NCBI RefSeq assembly: GCF_954871325.1 | Contig: NC_088776.1 | Coordinates: forward strand, 7,385,985 to 7,449,984 | DNA length: 64,000 nucleotides | DNA from: Gordionus sp. m RMFG-2023 | Lineage: Eukaryota; Nematomorpha; Gordioida; Chordodea; Parachordodidae | Direction: 5' to 3' | In this document: piece after piece, positions 25,076 through 38,656 of the stretch | Numbering within the stretch: position 1 is the first letter of the stretch | Layout of the letters: each line of letters opens with the position of its first letter | Notes under the pieces: generated by a model | Seen by the model: only the letters and a program-made list of their open reading frames with translations | The model's database searches: none | Told to the model about the DNA's origin: nothing | Made by a program: the position numbers and the translations under genes

Positions 25076-26993
25076 ATGGCGCATACATCTCAGCCGATCT
25101 CGGTGTACGTTTTGAAAATTAAAGTGGCCTTCGCTATGGCCATCATAAATCGAAAACCTTGTCACATGTCCGTTCGAGAATATATAGAGATCTTAAAACG
25201 TGATTTATTGAGCCACCGATCGACGTTGGGCGATAAATTGCGTGAGTTAGAAATAGCTCACGCTAACTTGCAAATGCAAAATATAACTAATAATTTAAAT
25301 GACAAATGGATGGACGCTTTTAATCTGCGAATATTAGGTTTGTCAGAAAATATTTTAAAAATATTAGCTGATTTATTATTTTATTTCCCATTATAGAAGA
25401 TTTCTCATTTAATAAAATGGATGATGCGGTCACGGCAGATGATGTCTCTAGGCAGAAACTCGTAAACTATAAAAACAATTCAAGTAGCACCTTAAAAGAT
25501 AGCTTTTCAATGCAAATCATAAAAATAAGCTCATCTTTCGAATATTTAAATAACGGTATAGAACTGGATACCAAAATGCTGGATTCATTGTGGAATAATA
25601 TTCAGCTAGCTTGGGAACTTATAAAACATGATTTAGAAAAAGAAGTATATAAAAATATTTAAATAAATTTTTTTTTCTTAGAGTTATCCATTATTTTTTT
25701 TTTTTAAGAAAATCGCAAAGAACACTGAAAACCAAAACTCAAAAATAGGAAATCGTTCAAATTTTTGGCTCCTGAATATCGTAAAAATTATAGACATTCA
25801 CAGTAGGTCGACGCCAATAATTAAAAACGAATCTCTTAAAACGCCTCTAATAGATTTAAGCGTCAAGCAAAAGTCACCGATTAGAGATCCAATATTATAT
25901 GGCCAAATGAGGAGTTTGAAAATTAAAATGATAGAATATTTGATAGAATCTCTTTACAACAGCCCTGAACAGAATAATGTAGGTTATATTTTTTTTCGAA
26001 TTTAACATTTTGATCTATGAACGTCGTTTAAAATACTATTTAAAAGAATACGGAAGACTTTATACTTAACCCTAGATTTGTTATCGCTAAATATTTATAA
26101 ATTATAATTTGTTTTTATTTTGGTCACCTAGTGTTTTCTATTTTTCTAAATGTTTTTTATTTTTTAAAATTTCGATAGAAAAGATCAGAGTTTAAAATTT
26201 TCAAAATATTTTAAGCAGTAGCAACAAATGAAAGATACATGAAAAATTACAAAAAAATATTTAACTTAAAATTTTTTTTTAAATTCTGGGGAAAAAAAAA
26301 TAGACTAATCTATTATATTTCAAAAAGAAAAATATAAATTTAAGAAATTGGATTATAGTAATTTTAAATGTACGATACGATTTTACTTTATTACAGGAGA
26401 AACAAGTTCTCAGATCTCGGATCATAATCTATTTATCGAGGTTTGACGGAAATGAAACTATGTACGATTTGGATGTAACGATCATATCCTTAACCAAACT
26501 TTTAGATACGTGCGTTAAAAGTTGTCAGAAAATCAGATTCTGCAAGAATGCGTATTTAAAATCCAAGTATTCGATTGTTCCCACCAGTGAAACTACCGCA
26601 AACAAAAACGGATGTAATGTCGCGAATACCTTTAACCACTTTCCGGCAGTTAATCTTTTGGATAACTTGTTTTACATTTTTTCCAGCATACAATTCATTC
26701 TCATGACATTTTTGTATGATATCCCATCTACGAATATTTTGTTAAAACCATATTCATATTTAAACTTGTTCGTTTCTGCCGACTTGCTTATGAATCAATC
26801 GACAGATATCGTCAAATTTAATGCTAGACACTTTGAAAATGAATCGGAAATTATATGGAAATTCAAGATGATATTGGAGGATTATATAGCTATTTTGGAG
26901 CATGATTGCTTAGCAGATCTCTCGAATAATTATTACTTCATCCAATTTGGCCTAATGAGAATATGCGAACTAATACGGTCAATAATTTATTAA
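25076..26993 (+). CDS. MEI4: Probable meiotic double-strand-break factor MEI4
   Basis: In the animals where it is known, MEI4 binds REC114 and IHO1 on chromosome axes and is required for SPO11 to break DNA in meiosis. Four exons join with agreeing phases: 25076-25337, 25397-25644, 25709-25978, 26397-26993, giving 458 residues (mammalian MEI4 is about 390). The start at 25076 puts 13 residues before KIKVAFAMAIINRKP and then SVREYIEIL. This matches the mammalian N-terminal motif KLALALAIIRSKP..KSSREYTEHL, the REC114-binding region. Near the C-terminus LLDNLFYIFSSIQFIL resembles mammalian ENIFYLFWVLEQLL, and LADLSNNYYFIQFGLMRICE resembles the last conserved helix. The middle is poorly conserved, as in all MEI4 proteins. 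Introns 1, 2 and 3 are about 59, 64 and 418 bases. The identification is from memory of the family and is not certain. Confidence 0.72.
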
Positions 26994-26997
26994 TAAA
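26992..26997 (+). terminator. Polyadenylation hexamer overlapping the MEI4-like stop codon
   Basis: The stop TAA at 26991-26993 runs into AATAAA at 26992-26997. If it is used, the 3' untranslated region would be only about 10-30 bases. Chance occurrence is possible in A/T-rich DNA. Confidence 0.45.
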
Positions 26998-29900
26998 GCA
27001 TTATACGTATTGTTTTGTAAAATACCTTTAAAAAAATTTACTTATGTGAATATACATTATGATTAAATTTTTAGAAAATATATATATGATGATTCATATC
27101 ATATTATGGTATATAATAGAATCTTGCCCCACTTATCCGATCTGAGAAAAATCAAGGAAATTCTTTTCTAGGTAACAAAGCACGAAGCTAGTAAATTGTC
27201 AACAAAAATATTAATAATAATAACCACGAGAAAAACATAAATACACAATCTGAACTTTCTATAATTAGGATCCAGCCGAAGACTCGACAAATAAAAAAAA
27301 TTGAAGTCCCCCCCCCTCGTTCCATGGATTAACCAGACTATGGCACTGGTCTTAAATTACAATTTTATACATAGAATAAAACGGGTTTAGCCCGGTTCAA
27401 AATAATCATATGGTTCGGTTCAGTTCCCTCCTTTTCGAGATTCGGTATAACGGTTAGGTTAGGCTTAATGGTTTAGAAAATTATGAAAGTTTATTTCGAC
27501 ATAATTGTTCGGTTTCAGGTTCTTGCCATTAAGTATAATCTGCTTGTTTATCATTCTAAAGCCTTTAAATATTCGGATAAAATCTATAATTTTTTTTAAG
27601 AGGAATATAGTTACAAAAAATTATTTCAAAAATGTTTTAATTAAATGCCTTTTTAAAATCCTAAAACTATTTATAAAATTAAATACTATTTTATTCCAAA
27701 TAGGTCAAAATTCTCTAATGTTTTAAAGTCCTGATAATCTCTTTAATATTATAATATTATAAAGGATACATAATTATATGACTTATTTCAAAATCATAAT
27801 ATATATTTTTTTTTTTAAAAAATTTCTAATTAAAAATTAATTTAATTTTGTTTTGAAATAAGTTCTAAACCTAATCCAACCTTACATAGAAAAGTATATT
27901 AAATAAAATTTAAAAAAAATAATTAGACCTCTGTTAAATCTATGATCTCTAAGGAAATTAATAAACGATTGCATTAGTAATTTAAAGAAAAAGTGTTTTG
28001 CAATTTTCATAATTCGATTTTTCTTCACTGTCACTAACAAAGGGTAAAAGACATCCACATAAATCTCTTTCCTACGGAAGGAGGACGAGAATCGTGGAAG
28101 TCTTAATGACTAAATTTTAGAAGATATTATGATAATTCGCCTAAATAAAATTCTTTAAAATAGAAATATAATATTATTATTTTTTAACTTGTAATGTAGT
28201 ATATTATATATATTATAATTATGATGATAAATTATTTTTTATGATTCTAATTAAAATACTTATTTTAGCTATTTTTTATAAGTAATTATTTTTATGGTCT
28301 CCGTACCCTAAACCCTCCTTAACCCGAACCGGGTTCGGAAATTTTTCACTGAAACAATCCAAACCCGAATCCATTTTTTAGAAGGAGGGTTCAACAGCCC
28401 TGGATCTTAGGCAATAATAAAAGAAATAAAGTAAAAAAAACTTCTACCATGAGGTGGGAAGGGTGATGAATATTTTTAATGGCTAAGGGAGTTTAGAAGT
28501 CCCTGAAAAATGACAATATTTAATTGCATAATGACGTTATAGTAGAAAAAACAGGTAAGTTTATATCGGTTTATTTTATAATTAAATAAAACTAATATCA
28601 TATTAAAAAAATAAGTAATTATCTAGCGAAAATAAAATTTAATTATAAAAAACATTTGATTTAAAGAAAAACGTGTTTGGTTTTTAAAAAATTTAATTAA
28701 TATTAATGACATATACTCACATAAATTTCTTTTAATAATATATGAAAAATGGTTTTTTGTACTAATATTTAAGCTTAAGAAATATAACTTGCCTTCGCCA
28801 GAATTTTTCTAGATTCCCAGACAATGACACTGAAAAAAGGATTTGATTATAAAATGTACACTGAAAATATATGTTGACCAATAGCTTGAATCCTCTTATC
28901 TCATATTATACATTCTTATCCAATTCCATTAGTCTTAAACTCATATCATATCTCAAAATGTTGTTTCCCTCATGTGCTCACATATTCAGGTTCTTTTTGT
29001 TTCCTCATCTGCGTTCTCTTCTACTTCCTCCCTCTCTTCTTTTATACGTCTCAGAATTTATATTTTGTCAAAACTGGATTGTGATCTATTAAATTGTAAG
29101 TAAAGATTTGTTTGTATTTAAATAAAATAGAGAAAAGATTTTTATGGGTTGTAAAAAAAATAAATAAGCACCTTAAATCTGCATCCCGATCAATTAGGTC
29201 CATAAAATAGAACCAAAGCTCCAGATGCTGACTGGCGAGACTGCGGCCCCTTGGGATATTTTTCTCCATATTCTCTATCCCCACACCATTTTGGCCTGGT
29301 CCCCTAGAATATTCTTATTACATGATTTTTATTATTTATTATATTTTTGACCATAATATGTCAATTTTAAGAAAAAAGGCTAGTATAAATAGGATGAATT
29401 ACATATTTTATTATAAGAATTGTCCATGAACATATAAAATCATACTTATCGTATATATAAAATCATGCATATTGCACAATACGCATATTAATAAAATTAG
29501 ACTTTTTGCGTGCTTGAAAATATAATAAAAATTGCAAATATTAAGTTTCTGATTCAATAATTTACAATTCACCGACATAAGTTGAAAATCTTCTAATTTG
29601 ATTTGTCCATAACTAACATACGATCTTCTTTTATATTAGCTTTCATTTACTAAAGGGAATCTTAATAACGTAATTTTAAGTTTTCAATAAATATGATATG
29701 ATTGATATTGTAAGGCACTTTATAAGAAATCTTTCTCTCGATGCTGCCATATTGTCGTTCCAATTATCTTACTTTAAAAAGAATTTATTTATCTCCTACA
29801 TCTGTCTGACTTTATAAAAAATAAAATTTGCGAGTTTGACTTCGCTGTAGTTTGTTTCAGCAAAAATAAAATTTACATCAGTCCGCTCCCACGAAGCTTT

Positions 29901-31760
29901 CTCATATTTAAAAATAATGTTGGTTAAGATGTAGAAGAACATAAGTGATGTTATGTTTAATAATAAATATGCTCTCCTCTTTATTGATTTCGTGGTATAG
30001 GCTAATCTTGCTAAACTCTTTTAGAATAAGGGAAGCAATATAATCTAGGAGTTATATACATATAATATATGCTAACTAGGTATTAATAATATCAACCCTT
30101 CCTGAGAATTCAAATTAAAAACCCTAACATATTTAACCTTATTTCATTTAAATAATTATCTATTAATAATATAGAAAAATAGGATGATTTGTTAGATCAA
30201 GATTCCTTTGTCTTATCACATAAATTATATTTATTTTATCATTTATACATGCGTTTGCGTAATATAATCTCAAGAGGACCAAAAACAAATAATAAATATA
30301 TTTTTGACCGAATTTTTTTGACAATGTAAAAACAAACAAAAAAAAGAAGTACCATGAATTATTATTTTTTAAAATAAAAATTTGGGAAAATTTATGTAAA
30401 GATAAATTTTATTATATGAATGAGTAAAAAAAATACCTTTATATATATATTCTAACGAAATTCATGGTTTAAATTTTGATCTAACATAATTTACTCTATA
30501 TTTTTGATTATATAAATCAAAATTTTAATACTGAATTATGATATAAAAATGGTTGGATGATATATTTCTTGCTAAAAAAATGCTTCGTTTATTTGAAAGG
30601 GGAGAAAAATTGTATAATTATAATTAATCCACTTCCACATATATAATTTTTAGGAGAAGAGGATAATGTATTCAGACCATGGGCATTCCCTTTCATTTTT
30701 ATAATTTTTTTTTATAACTCATACAAATGATTTTTAAAATAATGCAGTAAATAAATCAGAAAATTGTTTATAAATCTGTTGAGGCACAATCGTTGCTCAA
30801 GTCAGGACTATCATAAAAGTTTTAATTCTTTATTCATGGATCAAGATTTTGCTTGGGGAAGGGGGGGGGGGGGGGTGAGCATTATTAGGTGGGGGCCACC
30901 TTAAATCTTTTTGGCGGTTTTTTAGGTCCACATAATGTGGCCCTATGTCTATATTATATTATTTATTAAGATAATTTTGATTTTGGTTTTCATTTTTTTT
31001 TTACAAAAATGATTTTTTTCTAAAGATTTTCAATTATAGTAGTTATTATGAGAACAGGAAGATTTCCAAAAGGGGGGAGGGTACCAATTGCCCCTTTACC
31101 TTCTACCCGACACATATACTTGGTTGTATATAAAAATTATTTGATTTCCAGCATATTAGCTCATATATTACAAGCCGAGCAAGGATAGAAATAATTGTAA
31201 AAAACATTAATCATATGATTCTAACTGTATAATTTTATAAATTATATATGAAGCATTTATCTTAATTAAATTTGTCAATTTATAATGTAAACATGTAAGT
31301 TTGCATCAAACAACAAATATGATGCCTGGACAAATGATAACTAAGTGATTAATTAAAATTAATTTTTTTTAAAAAAATTTGTTATTATTATGAGGAAAGG
31401 GAGCATAAAATAATTCTAAGAAAAAATATATAAGAAATAATACAAAATAACAAATAATCTTTTTTTTTGAATAAACTTATTTATGTAATATAAGCAGTAG
31501 TTGACTGAATAAATTCGGAGTCATTTAGACCTAATCCAGATCTCAGCTCGACTCTTATTGCATTGTTTGGGTCGTAGTAAAAATTTCACTGGACCTGAAA
31601 ATTGAAAAAACACAGAAATAGGCATAAGATTCAATATATTAAATTGAAAAACTATTTTCGACTTCCAATCAAAATTATGTGGGATCAAAATTTCGAATGA
31701 TAAAAATTTGAATTGGTTTAAGCTATGGCATAAATTTTGAATTTTAATTTATTAGTGAAT
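26998..31760. other. Gene-poor region after the MEI4-like gene
   Basis: No recognised gene. Noted: degenerate GGTTCGG/GGTTAGG words at 27370-27520 and a GAACCGGGTTCGG palindrome near 28327-28339; C run at 27308-27316; a 15-G run at 30861-30875; an unexplained open minus-strand segment at about 29172-29310 (listed separately). The rest is A/T-rich with short inverted repeats. Confidence 0.45.
29172..29310 (-). other. Unidentified exon-like open segment
   Basis: A 46-codon minus-strand stretch with an acceptor-like TTCTAG before it and AG/GTGCTT after it. It includes SRGPGQNGVGIENMEKNI, RGRSLASQHLELWF and FMDLIDRDADLR. Composition and codon use look more protein-like than the surroundings. I do not recognise a family. 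It could be a single exon of an unannotated gene, an old transposon fragment, or chance. Confidence 0.3.
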
Positions 31761-32662
31761 CAGTGGCGTAGTCAGGATATATCCATAGGGGGGGTTGTAA
31801 ATTTGGATGTCCCAAACCTCGTTTTACCTGACCTTGGGCCGGGTCCCTCCCATAAATTTTTTTTATATATTCTTGATTTTTCCGTAGTTATATTTATATC
31901 ATCTCCTTTGAAGTTGGGCTGAACAAGCTATATTTTGGGCTTTATTAGACTATAACCAGTATAGTAACCAGAATATATATATGGGAAAAATCATTAGTAA
32001 ACAAAAACCTTATGAATTTAAAAGTGATTGATTATTATTCCAAAATTTTTTATCAATGTTTAGTACTCATTTATAACTTAATAATTAGTTTGGTAGAAGG
32101 TAGGGGGAAAAAATTGACATTTTGCTAGAATAAAAAATATTTTTTTAAAAAAATATATATCTGGCGTACGTTAATATTTAGTGCCTGACTAGTACTTTTA
32201 ATTCCTCCAAAAAGAAACTGAGTTATAAACAAAATGAAAATTACAACTTCACACTTTAAGGAAGTTAATATCAAGTTTTTTGAAAAGTCTGAACCTATAT
32301 TAAGACATAAATTAGGGCTTTCATTTATCAGATTTTCTAATCAACAAATCAAAACCACATATAATGAAATAAAAACCATGGTGCGCCTTATGCTGAGTCT
32401 TAAATATCGAATTTTAAATTATGATTTAAAAATTCCCGTTTCAAAATATTTTTGAATCTTATGATCGTATGATCTTTATAGATGTTGCTTGTTTTATTTT
32501 TCAATTTATTAGATATTTAACAATATAAATTTTTTTTATTAAATTAATAAATTTGTTTAACAAATATTATTAAATATATAATAAAAAAAAATTAATTAAA
32601 ATTAAAAAAAAAATATATATATTTTTTTAGATTATTAGAAGGAGGGGGCTCCTACGCCACTG
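31761..32662. mobile_element. hAT-like non-autonomous element, 902 bp
   Basis: The left end CAGTGGCGTAGTCAGGATAT and the right end CTCCTACGCCACTG are inverted repeats of the CAGTGGCGTAG type common in hAT elements. G or C runs follow each end (AGGGGGGG and GGAGGGGGCT). The 8 bases outside each end do not match, so the duplication is lost or the border is wrong. A 73-codon plus-strand frame at 32234-32455 (MKITTSHFKEVNIKFFEKSE...) lies inside. It has no recognisable domain. Confidence 0.6.
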
Positions 32663-32677
32663 GTGGATATTAATGGG

Positions 32678-32869
32678 TAGTGTTGTTAAACAGCTCAATT
32701 TGAGCCGATTTTTAAAACGTAGCTTTGGCTTGAGATTTTGCTAATAGATGTCCAAGCCTTTGTGCCACCTATGAGCAAAATCTTCAGGCTTACGCAATAT
32801 TTATCTGGTAAAAATATTGCGTTAGCCATTTTTTAAAATCGACTTATATCGAGCCCTTTATCAACACTA
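32678..32869. mobile_element. hAT-like MITE, family 1, 192 bp
   Basis: Ends TAGTGTTGTTAAACAGCTCA and, inverted, GATATCGAGCCC-type arm closing with TCAACACTA. The interior contains CCTTTGTGCCACCTATGAGC, shared almost word for word with the copy at 37700-37914. The 8-bp flanks match poorly. Confidence 0.75.
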
Positions 32870-35800
32870 TGGATTGGTAACATGTTTAGTTAGGAGAAAC
32901 TATTCAGAAAAAATTAAAGTATGTTGCTGTTACGATAATAAGTTATAAGAAGCATTTATTTTGTTGAGGAGTAGATTAATTTAAATCTTATAGAAAACCA
33001 CAATACAAATATTAATATGTTTTTTTTATAAAATTAAATTTTGCAAATTATTATAAAAAAGTTATTTTTTCAAAATTATTTTCCATTTCAAAATATAAAA
33101 AAAACTATATTAAAAAAGTACTCTCACTAAATTCACAGATTTGTAATTTAAGATAATGTTTAGTTTCGCAAAATATATTAGGGATAATGAAATTCATAAA
33201 TTTTTAACCACATTTTGTATATTTTATATACACTTAAAAAATAAAATATTCATATTTTTAATTATCTATATTTTAGAATTTTTATATAAGAAATATAAAT
33301 TCATTAAAATCATTTTAATATTTGAGTATTTATATAATATGTCTAATTTTATTTTAATAATAAAATGTAAATTTTTTGAAATACAAAGTTAATATACTTA
33401 TATTTGGGACTTAGTTTAAATCCTATAAAACTTAATTAGTTTTTTTTTTGAAAAATATAACTATAATTTAAAATTATACATGTATTATAAAAAATGTATT
33501 GTGTATCAGGAAAGATGTAGTTCAAAAATCCCTTTATATTAGTTTCTATTTTTAAATTTTGTGCTAGGAAATAAAATTTAAGATTCAGAATAGGGCAATA
33601 AGATAATATAAGATTTTTTTTGGAGTGTTTTACAGGGATCAAATAAAATGATTCTTATACTCTACTTTCGAAATAGGTCGTATTTTTATAACTTATTTAT
33701 AAATGCAAGTTAGTTTTTAAATCGAATTTTAAAGATCTCATTTTGGACCAAAGTCATCTTTGCTCAATTTTAAAATCTTATACATACTCTACTCACTCCT
33801 AATTATATAAATATTTTGTTGAGCATAATACTTTAAAAAAAAATTATATATTAATAATTGGTTAATTTTATAAGAAAAAAAAAGTTATTATTGATTTATC
33901 TCTAAATCATAAAACTTTACTTATTTTTAGATTAAATTCATGTAAAATTATATAGTTTAGTTTTGAAATATTTTTTTTAGAGGGTAATCTCCATTGTCTA
34001 ATAAAATTTTATTCTCATAGTTATTAAAAATTTAAGGGTAAAGGATGTAGAAGACGACATTAAAAATAAATTTCTATAAAGAAAAGTACTTAATATATTT
34101 TATTTTAAAAGGATATTATTTATTAGACTATAGACACAAATTCAAAATGATATTTCAGATATGAAGTTCTTCATTTAGATATGATTTAAATCCTATAATG
34201 TTTTTTTTAGATATTAGGGTTTTCAAGTTTATAAATCTTTGTCTAGATCTATAATGTTTTTATTATATTATAAAAATTATATATATTATATAAAAATTCA
34301 TTAAATTAATATTTATTTTAATTTAGCACGCCATTTCTCCCCAACCCCTTTTCCCAAGTCATTGATCAGTGACCAAAATTAATTTTATTCTATAATTTAT
34401 CATCGTATTATTTTTTGCCTTTATAATTTATTTATTTTTTACCCAATAAAATCGGACATCCCATAAATCACTAACAGTGTAACATATTTAATTAAGATTT
34501 TATTTTTAAAATTTTTCTATAATATTATTTTACAACAATTTCTATTTAAATAATTCATAATTTTTATTTTATATAGATAAGAGTTTTATTTATTGATATA
34601 ATAATTCTCAAATAATTATTATAGTTATTTTTTCTTATTATATTATATGCTTTTTTGTAAAAAAAAGTGTATTTATATTATTCGGAGATGACCATCATTT
34701 GATTTATATTAATGCGGTTCTGAAAATAAAAATTATCAATTTATTATTTCATAATAATTTATCACACGGAATCTTTAAAAAAAAAATATATATAATAATC
34801 CATTAATTCCATAAATGAATCTTAATTACATTTTAGAGTATATAATTTCTAAAATAAAAAATGAAAAATTATAAATAGAAAATTAAAATATTATATTCAG
34901 CATTTTTCTTTGTAGTCTATTTTTGTTTTATACTATACTTTACAATAAACACTAATTAAATTTAGTAGGGTGACATTTAGATTCTATGAAATTTTATTCT
35001 TCGACCATCCTATTGAGTGCAATCCTTATACAATCTTTATTGACGGTATGCCTCTCTTTATCAAAAAGCCTTAGGATAGGTATTTTATACATCATATATA
35101 TATTTCATGTTGCTACTTATTATGTTGTTTCGTTAGAAATTCGATAAATTGACATGACTCAAATTAAACCGAGTCGTATTTGAGTTCTGTCATTCTTCTA
35201 AGTCTAAGGAATTCACTGATTTAGATACTATTCCAATTTTATCTAAGAATTTTATAAACGTCCCTTTTTTATCAAGTTGTTAATGTATTTTTGTAATTTC
35301 GCACAGAAATTGTGTATAACTGTTTTTATTAATGAAAATATAAACCAAAAAATTAAATATTTTTGAATATTATCTAAAGACAAAACATAATATCAAATGA
35401 GTTAGAGAAGGCCCTGGTCATCAATAACTATCTATATATAAACCTTTGAAACGTGATAAATGATTATCTTTTATATTTTTGCTTCTGATCAGTTTCCTTA
35501 AGATAAAGATCCTTTATTTTACAAGATAAGCTTAAAGGCATACCCTTCAGCGTCACTTCTAATCAGAAAGATAAAATAATTATTTAACATTAGGGTAAGC
35601 AGATCTCCTAAGACTATCACCACTTTAAAATAATTGAAAAATTATATAATTAAATAAAAAATATTGTTTTCTTATTTGAGCGTTTGCGTTTTTTGTAATG
35701 CAAAACGCATAATTTTTTTTATAAACGTTAATAAAAACGCAAGCTGGTTTCCTTTTTATTTTTCGAAATCTTTCAATTAGTTCGCACTGCACTATTATAT

Positions 35801-37288
35801 TAATCGTTCATTCGTAGTAATGCATTGATAACCCCTTTATTTTTGAATATATAGTTGATCGCAATTCGCAACATTTCTAATTCTTAAATGATTATGAAGT
35901 TTATATTTTTATGCATGAAAATGTGACAGAAATGACTAAATTTTGTATAAAAAAAAGATAGTTTTTTTTTGTGAGATTATTTTTCTTAGCCATAATTAAA
36001 AGATTTTTTCAGGAATTTTTATTAATAAAACATAATGTAAAATTTTGAAGTTAAGTTAGTTTTCATCTTCGGTTCTCAATATTTCATCTCCGGGAGAAAC
36101 CAGAAATTGCATTTATATAAAACCTCTGGAGTGAAAATAGAATACTTTTTAACGAATAGGATTATGATGTGAAAATCAATTACATTTTTTAACCGATCTT
36201 GCTCAGAGATTAATCATTTATATCATTTGGGGAATTCTGAATAATTAACCGTGTCTCTGAACTGAACCTAATATTTAAAAAAATATATATTATGGTAATA
36301 TACAAAGAGATCACCAAAACCGATTAAAAAATTTAATTTATTTCGGCCTCTCGTGTTAAATTCATACATGCCAAAGGATTTCTTCTTTTATTTAAAAAAA
36401 TAAATAAATAGTAATAATAATTTTGTATATGTGTTTAGTTTACACTTTATAAAATTTATATTAGTTACGTAATTAGAATAAAAAACGAATTTAACTAAAG
36501 CAAAGGATCAAAAAATTTATTTTAAACTTATTTTGCTTTCTAATTTTATTTAACTAAACAGATCTAAACCCTACAATATTAATGCATAATTATATTGTTT
36601 ATGGTATGCACAAATTTTATATTATTATATTTCCCATGGTATAAAATGATTTATATTTTACTATTCACAACTCTTTTTATTTCAAAGTGCCGATTAATGT
36701 TAAAAAAAACAAAATATTTTTAATAGTTTTTATTTTCCGCATAACATTAGGATGCTATTAAAACTATTTGACCAATTATAATGAATAGATTTATTTTATT
36801 ATTTACTGTATACTTGAAGAGTTTAAAAATTTTACAATATTATCGTTAATATTTATTTATATATCCAGGCCATTTCTTAAATCATATGATTCTCACGTCC
36901 ATATCTACAAACAACTTTTTAGGATAATTTTTGTTAATTAACTATATAACTCTATTTATCGGACTCTTACGAGTTTGAAATCTATAATTAACCTTAATTT
37001 ATATTTATTTTATATGTGTCCTATTGGGATTTAGAAGGAATTTAGAATCCCTCAAATTAAATCCTTCATTGAGGAAAATATTTTTTACATTAGAAACATC
37101 GGATTTGTTCGAAAATGTTTATAGTATGTAAAGAGTATATTCACTCTTTCAGACCGTTTTACCGTAAACATTATTGTTTCTCTTATATAAAAAATCTATA
37201 TATAAAAGTTAATATAAAATAAGAGTATAATATACTTTAAAAGTTTATGGCAAAATTGTATGAAATTCAAAATGTGGATACTCGGCAC
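32870..37288. other. A/T-rich gene-poor stretch
   Basis: No supported gene. A small hairpin with GCGTTTGCGTTTTTT and AAAAACGCAAGC arms lies at about 35681-35745. Positions 37015-37060 resemble 4320-4360 (TATTGGGAT.TAGAA words). Long reading frames here are A/T-rich chance frames rich in I, F, K, N and Y. Confidence 0.45.
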
Positions 37289-37472
37289 TAGTGTTGTTAA
37301 ACCGGCCGATTTGGGTCAATTTTAAAAAAACGGCACGATTAAGATTTTAACCAAAATAATATTATGTTAGCCTCAAGATTTGTGCAAACAGATGTCTAAA
37401 CTTTCTGCCATACATGAGCGAAATCTCTCGGCTCACAAACTATTGTCTTGGCTGGACCCTTTAACAACATTA
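37289..37472. mobile_element. hAT-like MITE, family 1, 184 bp
   Basis: Ends TAGTGTTGTTAAACCGG and CCCTTTAACAACATTA. Flanks CTCGGCAC and CTCTGCCA agree at 5 of 8 bases, an eroded 8-bp duplication. The interior is diverged from the other copies. Confidence 0.7.
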
Positions 37473-37699
37473 CTCTGCCACATGCTGGAATCAAAACCGA
37501 TTATTTTTTAAATTTAAAAATTGCGAAGAAATAAAAGAAGTAATTATAGATCCAAATAATGATCGTGTCGGAATTTTTAACATATTATAAATAGAAGCCC
37601 CTAAAACCCTTAAATCATCCATTCTCGTTGGTTAATTTATAATACTTTAAAAACTTTTATCATTTCCCGATAAATTCAATATTGGCTTATTTATAAATT

Positions 37700-37914
37700 T
37701 AGTGTTGTTAAACGGTTCGATTTGAGCCGATTAAACGGCTAACTCAATATTTTAGACAGAAATGTCTAAGCCTTAAGATATGGTTAATAGATGTGTTGAA
37801 ACCGTTGTGCCACCTATGAGCAAAATCTTAAGGCTTGCAAAATAATTTTCCTAATAAAATATTGAGTTAGCCGTTTTTAAAAATTAGCTTAAAATAAGTC
37901 GTTTAACAACACTA
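37700..37914. mobile_element. hAT-like MITE, family 1, best copy, 215 bp
   Basis: Outer arms TAGTGTTGTTAAACGGTTCG and GTCGTTTAACAACACTA pair, and inner arms CGGCTAACTCAATATTTTA and AAAATATTGAGTTAGCCG pair, so the copy folds almost completely. TTATAAAT lies at 37691-37698 (one T before the element) and at 37915-37922, a good 8-bp target duplication. This supports hAT membership for the family, whose other copies lie at 9573, 32678, 37289, 53782 and 57174. Confidence 0.82.
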
Positions 37915-38656
37915 TTATAAATGATACCTTTTTCAGAAAAAAAAATATCTATATTCCACGTCTGAAAAAAATGGGGCGAGAGGCGTCTACGAAGCGTTTT
38001 AATAATTTTAATATGAGAGCCAGCCCGATTAGGGAGGGGAAATTTTATTTTAAACAATATCCCTTTGGACAAGTCGGGGATTTAGGAAATGGAAACGGAA
38101 GTAAATTAAAAGATTAAATTGTCTATATTAAAAAAAAAATTGTTAATAAAAAAATAATTACGAATGTTTAATTTGGTGATTCAGGGTTAAATAATGTTTA
38201 CATTTCGTTCCATTTATTATTTTATCTTTATTATAGATTTTATCAACTTTTTAACACAAATTAACATTTTTTTTTACAGATAATATAAACCTATAAAAAT
38301 AATTAAATTTAAATAAAATTGTATGACATAAGTCTGACTCTTACCTATTAAATTTATTCGTTGGATAAATTATTTTTTAGAGTAAAACTAATTAATTCTA
38401 TAATGTTTGGACCTTCTTGTTTTACTATTATTTTGCATTGGACATTTTTAATTATTATCCTCAAGGTTATTAGTTAATATTTTCTTTGTAAACAAAATAT
38501 ATAACAAGTAATACAGCCTTGGATTGAACCACCTGTTATTTTGTAACCAGCCCACTCTAAAAATAACTTTTAGCCAAACTGTAGGCCCTAGTAGCAATTA
38601 GGTTAAATTACTTCAACCACACTATAGATATATCCGGGATCTCCATATAGTGGATG

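Noticed and set aside
33156-33642. Hydrophobic Ile/Phe/Lys frames on both strands
   Set aside because: The composition is what A/T-rich non-coding DNA gives by chance. There are no splice signals or domains.
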